Origin: Hofstenia miamia
Taxonomy: Eukaryota > Xenacoelomorpha > Acoela
Length of the DNA stretch: 64,000 nucleotides
Direction of reading: 5' to 3'
Assembly: GCA_004352715.1 (NCBI GenBank)
Contig: SCFE01000106.1
Span: 53,698-117,697, forward strand
Below the pieces are notes generated by a model. The model did no database searches. It was not told the DNA's origin and saw nothing but the letters and a program-made list of their open reading frames with translations. Both the position numbers and the translations under genes were made by a program. Below are positions 1-11,159 of this stretch, one piece after another; position 1 is the first letter of the stretch, and each line of letters begins with the position of its first letter.

Positions 1-2020
1 AATATAAATTTAGTGTATTAAATATAAAAATATTAACAAAAATTTTGTTAAATTGAATTAATCGAGATTACAAAAATTTTCAATCATTTACAAAATATTA
101 TCGACATTAGACTTGCTCAAAGTATTTAAAATATTTTTATTTTATGCAGGAAAAAATATTTTTATTGAAATATTGTTTACAATTGTGAGTAAGATTTTTG
201 TTTCTCATTATATATCTCTATTCTCTAGCCAGTGTACCTTTGATTTCAGAAGTGACTTAAATTTCAGAATCATAAAGGTTTTAATGCCTTCACAAACCTA
301 ATCGATAAAACGTTATATATAATAATACATAGAGTTAGTTGTGTTTGATTTCATATCATATATATATATATATATTCGATCACATCACAGACATTGTTAT
401 TACGCGCAATACGGAATAACAAAACGCAATTTTAGCATTCACTTTAACATTACTGCTCTTCCCGCGTTATTTTTCAACATTTCAGTTACATTATGACAAC
501 ATGCACACGTGAATTCGTTTCAGATCGTCAGCAATGGAATTTTAGAGCATTGAATTACTGGAAAAGTGCTCTATAAAAACATTTCTACTGACATTGTTTG
601 AGGAAAATATTTTGGAAATTTTAATTGATGAAAGAGCAAGCCCAAGAAAATATGTTTTAGCAAATTTGCTACACAAATTTATGAAGAAGCACTACCTAAG
701 CTCAACAATTATCCAATTCACCGTATCAAAGATCATCTTAGTGTGCATCAGGTTAGTGATTTCTATAAGTTGAAACAGGATTTGCATATTGAAGACGGTG
801 TTTTCAAGACCTGATACAATGTTTTAAACATGTTTTTTGCAATGCTTTCATCTAAATGTTTTTCCAAATTCGTGTAGAATTAGGACAGTTCGATAATCAA
901 ATCACTAGTCAATCAATTCTCAATCAATTATTAATCTTTTACTACTACTTTTAATATCAAAAGTCCTGACGGATAGCTAAAAACATTTTTTCAATATTTT
1001 TTTCAATGAAGTTTTGAAAATAATAAGAAAGAAAACTTTTGTCTTTATGGGGAAATACCAAACAACGAACGCCTCTTGGCTTCTGGGTTATATCAAGTTG
1101 GGAAGCAGGTCAACCTGACCCGTTGGTTCATTCGTGTTGCGGGTCACTATTAGATGGGTCACATTATGATCGTTAGGGTGGAAGACAACTAACAGTACAA
1201 TGTTTGAAATTCTTAAATTCTAATGGATTATAATTATTTTGTAGTTACTTATTGATTATATATTACTTTTAAGATACATTTATGTTAATAATTTATGTGC
1301 GCATTATGTTTTTTATATAAAGTGTACTTTTTTCAAACCTGGTTTAATACATTTATGCAATATTATCTTGTGAATTGACATTAACTTTTACAGTGCTGGC
1401 AATAAATACTTGTAAAGATTCAAAATCTAAATGTGATTTTTGGCTCCACAGATACATTTTTGTTGAAAATTCGAATTTTCTGTTAATATTTATATCTGAT
1501 ATTTTGTTACCATCTTATGCACTTTTGAAAAATCCCCTAGTTCGATTTCCACAAATGTAACTGTTACCTACTGTAAATATATTTTAAAAATCAAATTTTT
1601 CAGCGCTTTCCCAAATTTCTTTGTGCATATACTTAGAAGTTTCAAAAATATTGGTGTCAACACTATGCAAATCCGATTTTTTTGTTAGTTTTTATTTAAA
1701 ACTATCTAATGGAAATTTTATAAATAGTTAATGTCAATTTTTCTGATACTTGTTTGTGCAATTCAATACCAAATGATTTTTTTCAAAAAAATTGCATTAC
1801 TCACATTACACAGAAAATGAGAGCGTGTTGTTTGAAATTTATTGATTTCAATATTCAATATTAAAGTGCAATATATAGATTAACATTAGAACGGCCAACG
1901 TTGTCCCGATCTTCATCTGGGGACTTGTAATTTTTGAAATCATACCAGTATTATGTTGTTATGATGCATAATTATAAGTTTTATAGGTTAACATGTATGT
2001 ATTTATATCATTACTATCAA
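1..2020. other. AT-rich stretch without a recognisable gene
   Basis: No convincing gene was found. A short TA microsatellite lies near 358-375. Around 596-812 a broken plus-strand reading can be followed in two frames: EENILEILIDERASPRKYV, then after a frame change YEEALPKLNNYPIHRIKDHL, ending near a GTTAGT that could be a splice donor. I do not recognise it; it may be a decayed transposon or an old exon. At 1100-1170 there are GGGTCA and TGACCC motifs like those in the hAT-like relic at 27.0-27.7 kb. Confidence 0.4.
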
Positions 2021-2119
2021 AAACATGGTGTCATTTTATAAAATTTATGAGAGTTTTAAAAGAATTTGCAAACCTAATTTTGCTTTTTGTACTACATGTA
2101 TGTTGTCAAAACCTCGTTA

Positions 2120-2890
2120 TTCCAAAGATAAAGTTTATTACATGAATCATAAACTCAATTGTCATAATTACAACGATCACAAATCACACCAACAACTTTG
2201 GAATGTTTCCCGCAGACACTGATCACAAATTTGACAGTTCATTCTCGTCAAATTACACAATCTTTAGAATTTTCCAGAGGCCTTGCATAGAGAACAGCGT
2301 TATTTCCTTGTCCTTCAGATCCACGAGACTGATGGCTGCTTTGACCCGTAGAACGATGCAATGCTCGGTTGTTTATTATCATATGCTCTGAGGGCAATTC
2401 AAGTGCCAAAGCTTTGAGGAAGGCCTGTCTTCGTCTATGTTGAGATCTTGTTCAATTAGGATGACACAATACAAAGAGAGTGCAACGGTTGTGTGCACCG
2501 ACATCCAGCCAGTTTTGGAAATGAACCACAGTCCATCTTCTTGTCTGGAACCTAGTAGAATAGGTTTTTGACGTTTAATCGACGGAATCCACCCCAGCTT
2601 TGACAGAATTATAATCCAAGATGATCATAGGCATCTTTTTCTCATTATCACTGACTTCTTTGGAATGGTGCAGGACGATATCATGTGGTCGTTTTTCTTC
2701 TTTTTTGTTGCATACGCACAAATAGTAATCTTGTTTCTTTGCCCTCCAAAGACAAATTCCGTTTGATGAAACTCCATTTTGCTGTGCAGAACTTTCAGGA
2801 TTTCACGCTTATTTTTCATAAGTCATTTTGTGTTTATTTAGCAAGGCAGTTGTAGTAGGAATAATGGTTACCCATAATGTTGCGACAAGN
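2120..2890 (-). pseudogene. Decayed piggyBac-type transposase, C-terminal half
   Basis: Read on the minus strand from 2890 downward, several frames joined across frameshifts give the end of a piggyBac transposase. The pieces are an RKNKREI block after a decayed VATL (compare the family's GT-x-R-x-NKREIP), a CAYATKKKK block, MIILDYNSVKAGVDSVD (the block holding the last two catalytic aspartates) followed by a stop, TYSTRFQTRRW, and WLDVGAHNRC. Last comes a cysteine-rich tail (CQICDQC then CWCDL) resembling the zinc-binding C-terminus. The N-terminal half would lie in the N run beginning at 2890. This sequence is clearly different from the piggyBac copies at 8.4 and 29.9 kb, so it is a separate, older family. 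No ends or TTAA duplications were found. Confidence 0.7.
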
Positions 2891-3889
2891 NNNNNNNNNN
2901 NNNNNNNNNNNNNNNNNNNNNNNNNNNNNNNNNNNNNNNNNNNNNNNNNNNNNNNNNNNNNNNNNNNNNNNNNNNNNNNNNNNNNNNNNNNNNNNNNNNN
3001 NNNNNNNNNNNNNNNNNNNNNNNNNNNNNNNNNNNNNNNNNNNNNNNNNNNNNNNNNNNNNNNNNNNNNNNNNNNNNNNNNNNNNNNNNNNNNNNNNNNN
3101 NNNNNNNNNNNNNNNNNNNNNNNNNNNNNNNNNNNNNNNNNNNNNNNNNNNNNNNNNNNNNNNNNNNNNNNNNNNNNNNNNNNNNNNNNNNNNNNNNNNN
3201 NNNNNNNNNNNNNNNNNNNNNNNNNNNNNNNNNNNNNNNNNNNNNNNNNNNNNNNNNNNNNNNNNNNNNNNNNNNNNNNNNNNNNNNNNNNNNNNNNNNN
3301 NNNNNNNNNNNNNNNNNNNNNNNNNNNNNNNNNNNNNNNNNNNNNNNNNNNNNNNNNNNNNNNNNNNNNNNNNNNNNNNNNNNNNNNNNNNNNNNNNNNN
3401 NNNNNNNNNNNNNNNNNNNNNNNNNNNNNNNNNNNNNNNNNNNNNNNNNNNNNNNNNNNNNNNNNNNNNNNNNNNNNNNNNNNNNNNNNNNNNNNNNNNN
3501 NNNNNNNNNNNNNNNNNNNNNNNNNNNNNNNNNNNNNNNNNNNNNNNNNNNNNNNNNNNNNNNNNNNNNNNNNNNNNNNNNNNNNNNNNNNNNNNNNNNN
3601 NNNNNNNNNNNNNNNNNNNNNNNNNNNNNNNNNNNNNNNNNNNNNNNNNNNNNNNNNNNNNNNNNNNNNNNNNNNNNNNNNNNNNNNNNNNNNNNNNNNN
3701 NNNNNNNNNNNNNNNNNNNNNNNNNNNNNNNNNNNNNNNNNNNNNNNNNNNNNNNNNNNNNNNNNNNNNNNNNNNNNNNNNNNNNNNNNNNNNNNNNNNN
3801 NNNNNNNNNNNNNNNNNNNNNNNNNNNNNNNNNNNNNNNNNNNNNNNNNNNNNNNNNNNNNNNNNNNNNNNNNNNNNNNNNNNNNNNNN
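2890..3889. other. Assembly gap, 1000 N
   Basis: A run of exactly 1000 N. It separates the decayed piggyBac piece from the internally deleted copy of the two-gene transposon, and hides the outer end of both. Confidence 0.99.
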
Positions 3890-3890
3890 G

Positions 3891-5263
3891 TCAAATGTAG
3901 GCCCGTAGCAAGTGTGGTATAACCTGACATATTTCCACCCTTCCCATCCCTACGAAATTTGTGTAAGACTTAATTATTTGCTTATGATAGCAAAGTTTTG
4001 ATGAGGGTGGGCTCTCAAAAAGAACCAGGACTGAATATCAGATGATGCTTGCTAAGCTTGTCATGAAACTACTTGTATTATTCAATAACATCTGTGGGTA
4101 CAAAAACTACCCCCAAACCGTCTTCATATAGTAAAAAAGTAAACGTCTTCGATTTAGTGGTCACAATATGTTAAAGCAATATATTTTACCTTCTACATAG
4201 AGAAAATTTTTCAATTGATATCATAATATGGTTATATCTCCTTATAATATTTGACCTATGAAGATTTTTTCAATTATCCCTTTAACTCCTCGAAAATTGA
4301 GATTTTCTGCATTTCAAATTTGTCAAATGAAGAAATCAATTTAGAAATACCGGCAGACAAACTGCAATGTATTAAAAAGATGTGCTGTGTTGTACAAAAT
4401 AATGTAGTTATTGTAATGCCCCTTCTTCATTTTGAATAGAATTAGCAATTTATATAATTTTTTACTTAGACTTAAAAATTTACTTAATTATTATCAACAA
4501 TATGTTTAACATACATGATAGCTATATTTTATTTTTTGAATTTTATGAAAGTTAACTAATCTACTTGATTTCATTATAGAAACATGTATGTCATTGTTCA
4601 ATTTGAGGCCGGTGAAGTTGAATATTTACCCACGTCATGGCTTGTCAATAAAGATCAAATATTATATCCTCCATCAAATCAAGCTTCAAATAGTCGACGT
4701 TTTTCTGATCCAAATGAAAACTGGTCTATTTGCAACGTTGAAGTTTTAGGGAATGCAGGTATAAATTCCAATAATTCTTTTTCTATTTTTTTTAGAAAAT
4801 GAAAAAGTAGCTCAACATAAAGTACATCAATTCTTAGATGGCTTTAGTGATCTAAGCTGCACAGAAATTCCATCTGTGAGAAGTCGTATTCCCAATAAAA
4901 GGATATTTGACCTAGACCTTAACGAAACTTTTGATATGGGTGAACAGAGCTTGAGAAAACGGTTAGAAATATTAATTATTTTCTTATAATTTCACTATTT
5001 AGTTCCTCCCTACTGCAAGAAGGAACAGCAGTATTACACACATCTCCGAGTCTTTCACTACCCATGTTCCCCCTTCATGAATCCTTAAATTCCTCAATAG
5101 TAAATAGTCAATGTCAATCAAAGTATTTCTTGTCATATTTATGGAATAATATTTTATTTTTTAGCGAAAATCACATTAGAATGATGCTAGAAGATCAAAA
5201 GTTGCTTTTGAATCAAATTTTAGCTCAGTTAAGGTTATTAACTTAATATTTATCAAAGTAGTT
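3891..5263 (+). mobile_element. Two-gene DNA transposon, copy A (internally deleted)
   Basis: This plus-strand segment matches the minus-strand element at 21.4-25.07 kb in two blocks. Positions 3891 to about 4235 match 25060-24690 (the 5-prime terminal region). From about 4240 to 5263 it matches 22450 down to about 21440. The roughly 2.25 kb between, which holds most of the first gene in copy B, is absent. What is left is the last part of gene 1 (4248-4439, ending VIVMPLLHFE) and gene 2 (4584-5246). The right end is cut off by the N run at 5264, so terminal inverted repeats cannot be checked. The layout is that of a non-autonomous derivative formed by internal deletion. Confidence 0.75.
4584..5246 (+). 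CDS. Second gene of two-gene transposon (DUF4806-type companion), copy A
   Basis: Starts MYVIVQFEAGEVEYLPTSWL, then a YPPSNQ motif and NENWSICNVEVLG. This resembles the N-terminus of the DUF4806-containing proteins that travel with transposase-domain proteins in many invertebrates (family recalled, not searched). Two introns are inferred. The first is about 40 bp (GTATAA near 4759 to TTTTAG near 4798) and joins GNA to ENEKVAQ. The second runs from GTTAGAA near 4961 to TTTTTAG near 5164 and leads into a short helical segment, MMLEDQKLLLNQILAQLRLL, ending in TAA. The DUF4806 domain itself is not visible and may lie in the following N run or be lost. Copy B at 21.4-22.1 kb has the same intron positions. 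Confidence 0.5.
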
Positions 5264-6263
5264 NNNNNNNNNNNNNNNNNNNNNNNNNNNNNNNNNNNNN
5301 NNNNNNNNNNNNNNNNNNNNNNNNNNNNNNNNNNNNNNNNNNNNNNNNNNNNNNNNNNNNNNNNNNNNNNNNNNNNNNNNNNNNNNNNNNNNNNNNNNNN
5401 NNNNNNNNNNNNNNNNNNNNNNNNNNNNNNNNNNNNNNNNNNNNNNNNNNNNNNNNNNNNNNNNNNNNNNNNNNNNNNNNNNNNNNNNNNNNNNNNNNNN
5501 NNNNNNNNNNNNNNNNNNNNNNNNNNNNNNNNNNNNNNNNNNNNNNNNNNNNNNNNNNNNNNNNNNNNNNNNNNNNNNNNNNNNNNNNNNNNNNNNNNNN
5601 NNNNNNNNNNNNNNNNNNNNNNNNNNNNNNNNNNNNNNNNNNNNNNNNNNNNNNNNNNNNNNNNNNNNNNNNNNNNNNNNNNNNNNNNNNNNNNNNNNNN
5701 NNNNNNNNNNNNNNNNNNNNNNNNNNNNNNNNNNNNNNNNNNNNNNNNNNNNNNNNNNNNNNNNNNNNNNNNNNNNNNNNNNNNNNNNNNNNNNNNNNNN
5801 NNNNNNNNNNNNNNNNNNNNNNNNNNNNNNNNNNNNNNNNNNNNNNNNNNNNNNNNNNNNNNNNNNNNNNNNNNNNNNNNNNNNNNNNNNNNNNNNNNNN
5901 NNNNNNNNNNNNNNNNNNNNNNNNNNNNNNNNNNNNNNNNNNNNNNNNNNNNNNNNNNNNNNNNNNNNNNNNNNNNNNNNNNNNNNNNNNNNNNNNNNNN
6001 NNNNNNNNNNNNNNNNNNNNNNNNNNNNNNNNNNNNNNNNNNNNNNNNNNNNNNNNNNNNNNNNNNNNNNNNNNNNNNNNNNNNNNNNNNNNNNNNNNNN
6101 NNNNNNNNNNNNNNNNNNNNNNNNNNNNNNNNNNNNNNNNNNNNNNNNNNNNNNNNNNNNNNNNNNNNNNNNNNNNNNNNNNNNNNNNNNNNNNNNNNNN
6201 NNNNNNNNNNNNNNNNNNNNNNNNNNNNNNNNNNNNNNNNNNNNNNNNNNNNNNNNNNNNNNN
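5264..6263. other. Assembly gap, 1000 N
   Basis: A run of 1000 N. It starts inside the two-gene transposon and ends exactly where a 71-bp tandem repeat begins, so the gap may have been caused by the tandem array. Confidence 0.99.
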
Positions 6264-6480
6264 AATGTGATATTTCCAATGTGATGTATATTAATAAAAA
6301 AACTAGTATGTTAAATAAGTATGTAAACTAAATTAATGTGATATTTCCAATATCGTGTATGTTAATTAAAAAACAAGTATGTAAAATAAGTATGTAAACT
6401 AAATTAATGTGATATTTCCAATGTCATGTATTTTAATAAAAAACCAGTATGTTAATGTGTGAAAGTAAAAATAAAAATTA
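6264..6480 (+). repeat. 71-bp tandem repeat, about three units
   Basis: Units start at 6264, 6335 and 6406 with AATGTGATATTTCCAAT, an exact 71-bp period. Each unit carries AGTATGT(T/A)AAATAAG and GTAAACTAAATT. The third unit decays near 6455. The array emerges from the N run, so its true length is unknown. A reverse-complement array of related units lies at about 44755-44990. Confidence 0.85.
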
Positions 6481-6759
6481 AGTAAGTGTGGGAAAGTAAA
6501 CTAAATTAGGCCAGATAAATAACTTCCATGACGTCAGTAAAACACCTCCGCCAATATCCACAGCGTCTCAGGTCAAAGGCCACCCCTCTCGACCAATCAG
6601 AAAAAAGTATAACGTCCTTCAAGTCCCTTCTGCNCCCTTCTGCTACTGATGGATAATTCAGTTTCCATTTGTTTGATAAATTTTGTCAAATACTTTTTGA
6701 AGGGCAATATGACACATTTAGTAATTGCTTTTTGTAATGGGAGGTTGTAATTGGATTAT
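6481..6759. other. No gene seen; contig join at 6634
   Basis: The segment holds AACTAAATTAGG, a copy of the 71-bp unit end, then a GC-richer stretch (6530-6640) with a TGACGTCA-like site at about 6530. The single N at 6634 has CCCTTCTGC on both sides, which suggests two contig ends that overlap. Confidence 0.6.
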
Positions 6760-7294
6760 TTAATTCAAATTTAGAATTACAATTTGCAATATTATGTCGG
6801 AATTTTGGATTATATATTTTGGGAACAAGGATAAGACACCGCCACCTTTGACCATTTCTAAGAAATTATTTAAAGCTCTATCCCTACGAAATAATTTGTA
6901 AATTGAACTATCAAATGACCAATTTGAATCAGGGTCATTGTTACACAACCAAGTTTCTGAAATTCCTATGATTGTTTCATTTTGGAAATTTGCCATAAAC
7001 TGTCTGAATTGGTGGTATTTAGCAGCTAGATTCTGAAAATTTATGTGGATATAATTAATCGATTTACTGCTGTTTAGTTTTGAGGCAAATGCTTTATAAA
7101 AAATGTTAGGATCCGGGTTTTTTTCTATTCCCTGTGAAGAGAGAAGATAAAATAATATCAATGCATAGAAGAGGCATTTTTTAAAGCTTAACATAATAAG
7201 AGGCAATTTCATTTCGGTTAGATGTAGACGTATTCTTAACCTGGATTTTACAATTACTTTATATAGTAAATTAATATGCATTATTAGATAAAAT
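6760..7294 (-). pseudogene. Non-LTR retrotransposon endonuclease (APE-type) fragment
   Basis: The minus-strand reading has a hydrophobic leader, then SSQGIEKNPDPN, INYIHINFQNLAAKYHQFRQF, IIGISETWL and YKLFRRDRA, followed by KGGGV. These are the hallmark N-terminal motifs of the endonuclease/exonuclease/phosphatase domain of CR1/Jockey/L2-like non-LTR elements. The ISETWL block carries the family's catalytic glutamate. In these elements the domain nicks target DNA before reverse transcription. Only about the first third of the domain remains. The reading stops after VILNLN and no reverse transcriptase follows, so the element is truncated. Its upstream part lies in the N run at 7295. Confidence 0.8.
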
Positions 7295-8294
7295 NNNNNN
7301 NNNNNNNNNNNNNNNNNNNNNNNNNNNNNNNNNNNNNNNNNNNNNNNNNNNNNNNNNNNNNNNNNNNNNNNNNNNNNNNNNNNNNNNNNNNNNNNNNNNN
7401 NNNNNNNNNNNNNNNNNNNNNNNNNNNNNNNNNNNNNNNNNNNNNNNNNNNNNNNNNNNNNNNNNNNNNNNNNNNNNNNNNNNNNNNNNNNNNNNNNNNN
7501 NNNNNNNNNNNNNNNNNNNNNNNNNNNNNNNNNNNNNNNNNNNNNNNNNNNNNNNNNNNNNNNNNNNNNNNNNNNNNNNNNNNNNNNNNNNNNNNNNNNN
7601 NNNNNNNNNNNNNNNNNNNNNNNNNNNNNNNNNNNNNNNNNNNNNNNNNNNNNNNNNNNNNNNNNNNNNNNNNNNNNNNNNNNNNNNNNNNNNNNNNNNN
7701 NNNNNNNNNNNNNNNNNNNNNNNNNNNNNNNNNNNNNNNNNNNNNNNNNNNNNNNNNNNNNNNNNNNNNNNNNNNNNNNNNNNNNNNNNNNNNNNNNNNN
7801 NNNNNNNNNNNNNNNNNNNNNNNNNNNNNNNNNNNNNNNNNNNNNNNNNNNNNNNNNNNNNNNNNNNNNNNNNNNNNNNNNNNNNNNNNNNNNNNNNNNN
7901 NNNNNNNNNNNNNNNNNNNNNNNNNNNNNNNNNNNNNNNNNNNNNNNNNNNNNNNNNNNNNNNNNNNNNNNNNNNNNNNNNNNNNNNNNNNNNNNNNNNN
8001 NNNNNNNNNNNNNNNNNNNNNNNNNNNNNNNNNNNNNNNNNNNNNNNNNNNNNNNNNNNNNNNNNNNNNNNNNNNNNNNNNNNNNNNNNNNNNNNNNNNN
8101 NNNNNNNNNNNNNNNNNNNNNNNNNNNNNNNNNNNNNNNNNNNNNNNNNNNNNNNNNNNNNNNNNNNNNNNNNNNNNNNNNNNNNNNNNNNNNNNNNNNN
8201 NNNNNNNNNNNNNNNNNNNNNNNNNNNNNNNNNNNNNNNNNNNNNNNNNNNNNNNNNNNNNNNNNNNNNNNNNNNNNNNNNNNNNNNNNNNNNN
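7295..8294. other. Assembly gap, 1000 N
   Basis: A run of 1000 N between the non-LTR fragment and the first piggyBac element. Confidence 0.99.
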
Positions 8295-8393
8295 ACAATG
8301 GAGAGAGTTGTGGCGCCACGCGCTGAGTCATAATTGCACTTTCTCATATAACAAGCGTCAAAGCTAACAATTCATTTATTTTGTTGTCTTTAA

Positions 8394-8470
8394 CCCTTAT
8401 CGGTATCCTTAAATTAAGTTACTTCATCGGTATGTGTGTTACATTTTGTAACAGTAACATAGATTATATT
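8394..8470 (+). repeat. piggyBac copy 1, left terminal and subterminal repeats
   Basis: The terminal CCCTTATCGGTA at 8394 is followed at about 8428 by a second CGGTATGTGTGTTACATTTT. That motif includes the palindrome GTTACATTTTGTAAC. The spacing between the terminal and subterminal copies is short here and long at the other end, an end asymmetry usual for piggyBac. Confidence 0.8.
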
Positions 8471-8620
8471 ATTTTTATTTTATTTAAATGTTTTATCAAA
8501 GAATATCAATTATTATTTAAGATATATTATATAAAAATGAAAAATGTTAATATTTATGTGCATCATACAAACCAGTAGCTACAAACATATAGTATTCAAC
8601 TGTTAATTGAACTGAAAATG

Positions 8621-10351
8621 TTAATTGCAAAGATTACATTTTACACTTTTCACAATTATTCTGTGTTGTGGGCAGATAGAGTGATTACATGTATCACACT
8701 TTGATCGACTTGTTTTCCCACAAGAATGGCATCGACCGACACTTCCTGCAACTGGGTGTTCAACTCGTGGGTCTGCTTCAACAAAGCCCAATGATAAAAT
8801 TGCTTCCTTGGTGGACCTTTGTAATCGAGGATTAGCTGCATATCGCCGTCTTGCATTTTCTTTGCAGAGCTGTTTGGATAGAGATGTGAGAAATTGTTTT
8901 CTTGTAAGTGTAGAGCCATCTTTACGTCTCAGAAGAAAGCCATTGAATGCTGAGACATCCAGAATATTGAAAAATATCAATAGAGGCCATCGAACTGTTT
9001 TACGGCGACATGTATATTTCTCAACATTCTCGTCCATTTGGTCGACTCCTTTTTTCCCTTGGTTATAATCTAAAATCATTCTTGGTTTGTTCGCATAGTC
9101 TGCCACCGTTTCATTTCCGGCATGGGAAGAGCTTAGAAGTATTACTACTTTGTTCCGCTTTGGTATGTAGGAAGTCAAAACAATATGGTTTTCATGATTG
9201 TAGGCAAACAAAGAAGAATGAATAGGACGTTGTTTGCTTCTAAGTTCAACCGGCACTTCAACACGATGACTACGTACTGTTCCCAAAAGGGTCAGATTTT
9301 GTTGCAGTAAAGAAATTGCTAGGTTATGCGAAGTAAAGTAATTATCCGTCACTATCTCACGTCCCGAATTATAGTATGGCCGACAAAGTTCCATTACCAC
9401 ATCTTTCGCCAGTTCTCTGTGAACTTCATTTCCTTCTTTTCCACAGTAAATTTTTGCATTCAACGCAAAACCTGATTCAGAGTCGCATAGCCAGAAAATC
9501 TTAACTCCATATTTTCGCGGCTTCGAGGGGATGTATGTTCTTCCTGGAATTTTTCCGCGATAGCCATAGAGCTGCTCATCTACTGTAAGAGTTGAATTAG
9601 GAATGTAAAACTGTGACAACTTTGAAACGAATGTACTCCAAACTTCACTAATTGCAGCCATCCTATCTGTTCTTCTGCGATCAGCACGATTTCGAAAATT
9701 GTCAAAACGTACACATCTAATAAAGAATTTGAATCTTTGAAGTGACATTACTGCACGATAGAAAGGCATTGCCTCAACTGGATTCCACAGATCCTGAATA
9801 CTAGCGAAGTTATCATTGTGTACACCAGCATATAAAAATAATCCAATGCAGGCAAGGACCTCCTCATAAGAAAATGGTGACATATAATATAGTCGCACAG
9901 CAGGTACAGAATGACGAATGTCACTTGCCTTTCGATTGGTATACATCTGAATTGTACGAATAACCTCTTCGGGTAAAAACAGCATAAAAGCTTCTAGATC
10001 ATTTTGAGGATGTGATAAATTTTGTGAAGCATTATCCAAAATGTTTCTTCTGCGATATCTTTGTTGAAACGGCTGGTTATTGTAATGCACTCCTCTTGCC
10101 TCATAGTTTATAGGTTCGTTCGGTTCATCCTCTTCTGAGCTGCTACCATCACTAAATATTTCAATATCGCCTTCTTCATCCAATTGTTCGCCATCTTCTT
10201 CGCCATCGCCATACTCTGCTGGAATCTCATTCTGCACATCAGCATAATTTTCTTCGTCATCAATGTCAGAATGATCAGTGTTTTCTTCAGCTTCTAGTTC
10301 TAGTAACCTGTTCAGGGCTTCTGCTGCTGTATACCTTCTAGGTCTCAGCAT
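8621..10351 (-). CDS. piggyBac transposase, 576 aa
   Basis: This is a full-length piggyBac-family transposase (DDE_Tnp_1_7 type), which cuts and joins DNA at TTAA sites in the nucleus. The four expected catalytic aspartates are present: D258 in TVDEQLYGYRG, D336 in IVTDNYF, D437 in KKGVDQMDE, and D440 in the same block. Their spacing (78, 101, 3) is the same as that recalled for the cabbage looper enzyme. The N-terminus (about residues 15-85) is very acidic. The C-terminus (about 540-576) is a cysteine-histidine domain with CHSCGKTSRSKCDTC, then HSICPQH and CNLC, as expected for the DNA-end-binding cross-brace finger. No frameshift or stop was seen. The chosen start, MLRPRRYTAAEAL, is conserved in position in the second copy. 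This is the most likely functional transposase in the window. Confidence 0.93.
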   Translation of the reverse strand: MLRPRRYTAAEALNRLLELEAEENTDHSDIDDEENYADVQNEIPAEYGDGEEDGEQLDEEGDIEIFSDGSSSEEDEPNEPINYEARGVHYNNQPFQQRYRRRNILDNASQNLSHPQNDLEAFMLFLPEEVIRTIQMYTNRKASDIRHSVPAVRLYYMSPFSYEEVLACIGLFLYAGVHNDNFASIQDLWNPVEAMPFYRAVMSLQRFKFFIRCVRFDNFRNRADRRRTDRMAAISEVWSTFVSKLSQFYIPNSTLTVDEQLYGYRGKIPGRTYIPSKPRKYGVKIFWLCDSESGFALNAKIYCGKEGNEVHRELAKDVVMELCRPYYNSGREIVTDNYFTSHNLAISLLQQNLTLLGTVRSHRVEVPVELRSKQRPIHSSLFAYNHENHIVLTSYIPKRNKVVILLSSSHAGNETVADYANKPRMILDYNQGKKGVDQMDENVEKYTCRRKTVRWPLLIFFNILDVSAFNGFLLRRKDGSTLTRKQFLTSLSKQLCKENARRRYAANPRLQRSTKEAILSLGFVEADPRVEHPVAGSVGRCHSCGKTSRSKCDTCNHSICPQHRIIVKSVKCNLCN

Positions 10352-10479
10352 TTTGAAATTATAATTCTGCAGTCAAATGTTTAGAGCGTATATTTGTTGG
10401 CAGGAAAGAAATAAACAGACTATAATTAGACAGACAGGCAGGCAGTCAGTGAAAGTTCACCGCAATTATATTATTGACT

Positions 10480-10730
10480 CAGTGACTCACAGTTCTCGCT
10501 CTGCATTTATTTTTAGGATTGTTACAAAATGTAACACGCATACCGATGAGGATACTTTTCTGTTTGCATGAAGACACAGAAGGTATAATATTAATTAGAC
10601 TACCTCCATCAAATAGTTGACTCTGGATGATGATCGTCCTGGAGTTTCCAATATATTGGTTATATAAATTCGATAAAGTAACAAAACGAATTTTAAATGT
10701 TACAAAATGTAACACGCATACCGATAAGGG
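10480..10730 (-). repeat. piggyBac copy 1, right terminal and subterminal repeats
   Basis: The right end TACCGATAAGGG (10719-10730) is preceded by GTTACAAAATGTAACACGCA at about 10699. A second copy of the unit lies at about 10522-10550. The region between matches copy 2 positions 29924-30150 in inverted orientation, nearly identically. Confidence 0.8.
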
Positions 10731-10734
10731 TTAA

Positions 10735-11040
10735 GCAGCGTACCCAGCAAAGGTACTATTGTAAACTAAAAAGGCGAGTTTTAGTTTGAATCGATTTTCA
10801 CATAATGGGGTCTTGCACTACATACTTTAAATATTAAATATCCAATGTTAAGAGGGACTATTAGAATATACGAAATCAAACGCAATTGAATATATTTTCC
10901 GTTTTTGTGGAATTGATATGGGAGTTTATACGTTTCTAGATATACAGCAATATAAATCATTTGCATATTGATTTGCTTTGATTCCAACCTACATCTTCTG
11001 TACAGGTGTACAAACAGCATAAATTATTACTTCGCAGGTA
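10735..11040. other. Short intergenic stretch, no gene seen
   Basis: AT-rich sequence between the piggyBac TTAA and the non-LTR relic. Nothing recognisable was found in it. Confidence 0.5.
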
Positions 11041-11159
11041 TTTCGACGGACGCCAACTATTCAGAACCAGAAATCAACACTCCTCTTGAAAAATCTTCGC
11101 TCCCTGAGCTCACACTGCACTAAATTTATATCTCACTGAGAAAACTCAAGAAAACTTCG

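Larger units (their letters stand above)
8390..10734 (-). mobile_element. piggyBac element, copy 1 (apparently complete)
   Basis: TTAA target duplications lie at 8390-8393 and 10731-10734. Between them the element (8394-10730) begins CCCTTATCGGTA and ends TACCGATAAGGG, perfect 12-bp termini. Subterminal copies of a longer unit (CGGTATGYGTGTTACATTTT and its complement) lie at both ends. Length is 2337 bp, and one open minus-strand transposase fills the middle. A piggyBac element excises and inserts at TTAA without leaving a footprint. The lack of visible lesions and near-identity to the copy at 29.9 kb suggest recent activity. Confidence 0.93.

Noticed and set aside
2809-3930. Long open readings across runs of N, here and at 5176-6279, 6760-8347, 20298-21428 and 53855-54872
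   Set aside because: They consist almost wholly of N; they are gaps, not genes.
8656-9225. Open readings of 71-87 codons opposite or out of frame with the piggyBac transposase (also at 31259-31828)
   Set aside because: They are shadows of the transposase gene and are conserved only because the two element copies are nearly identical.
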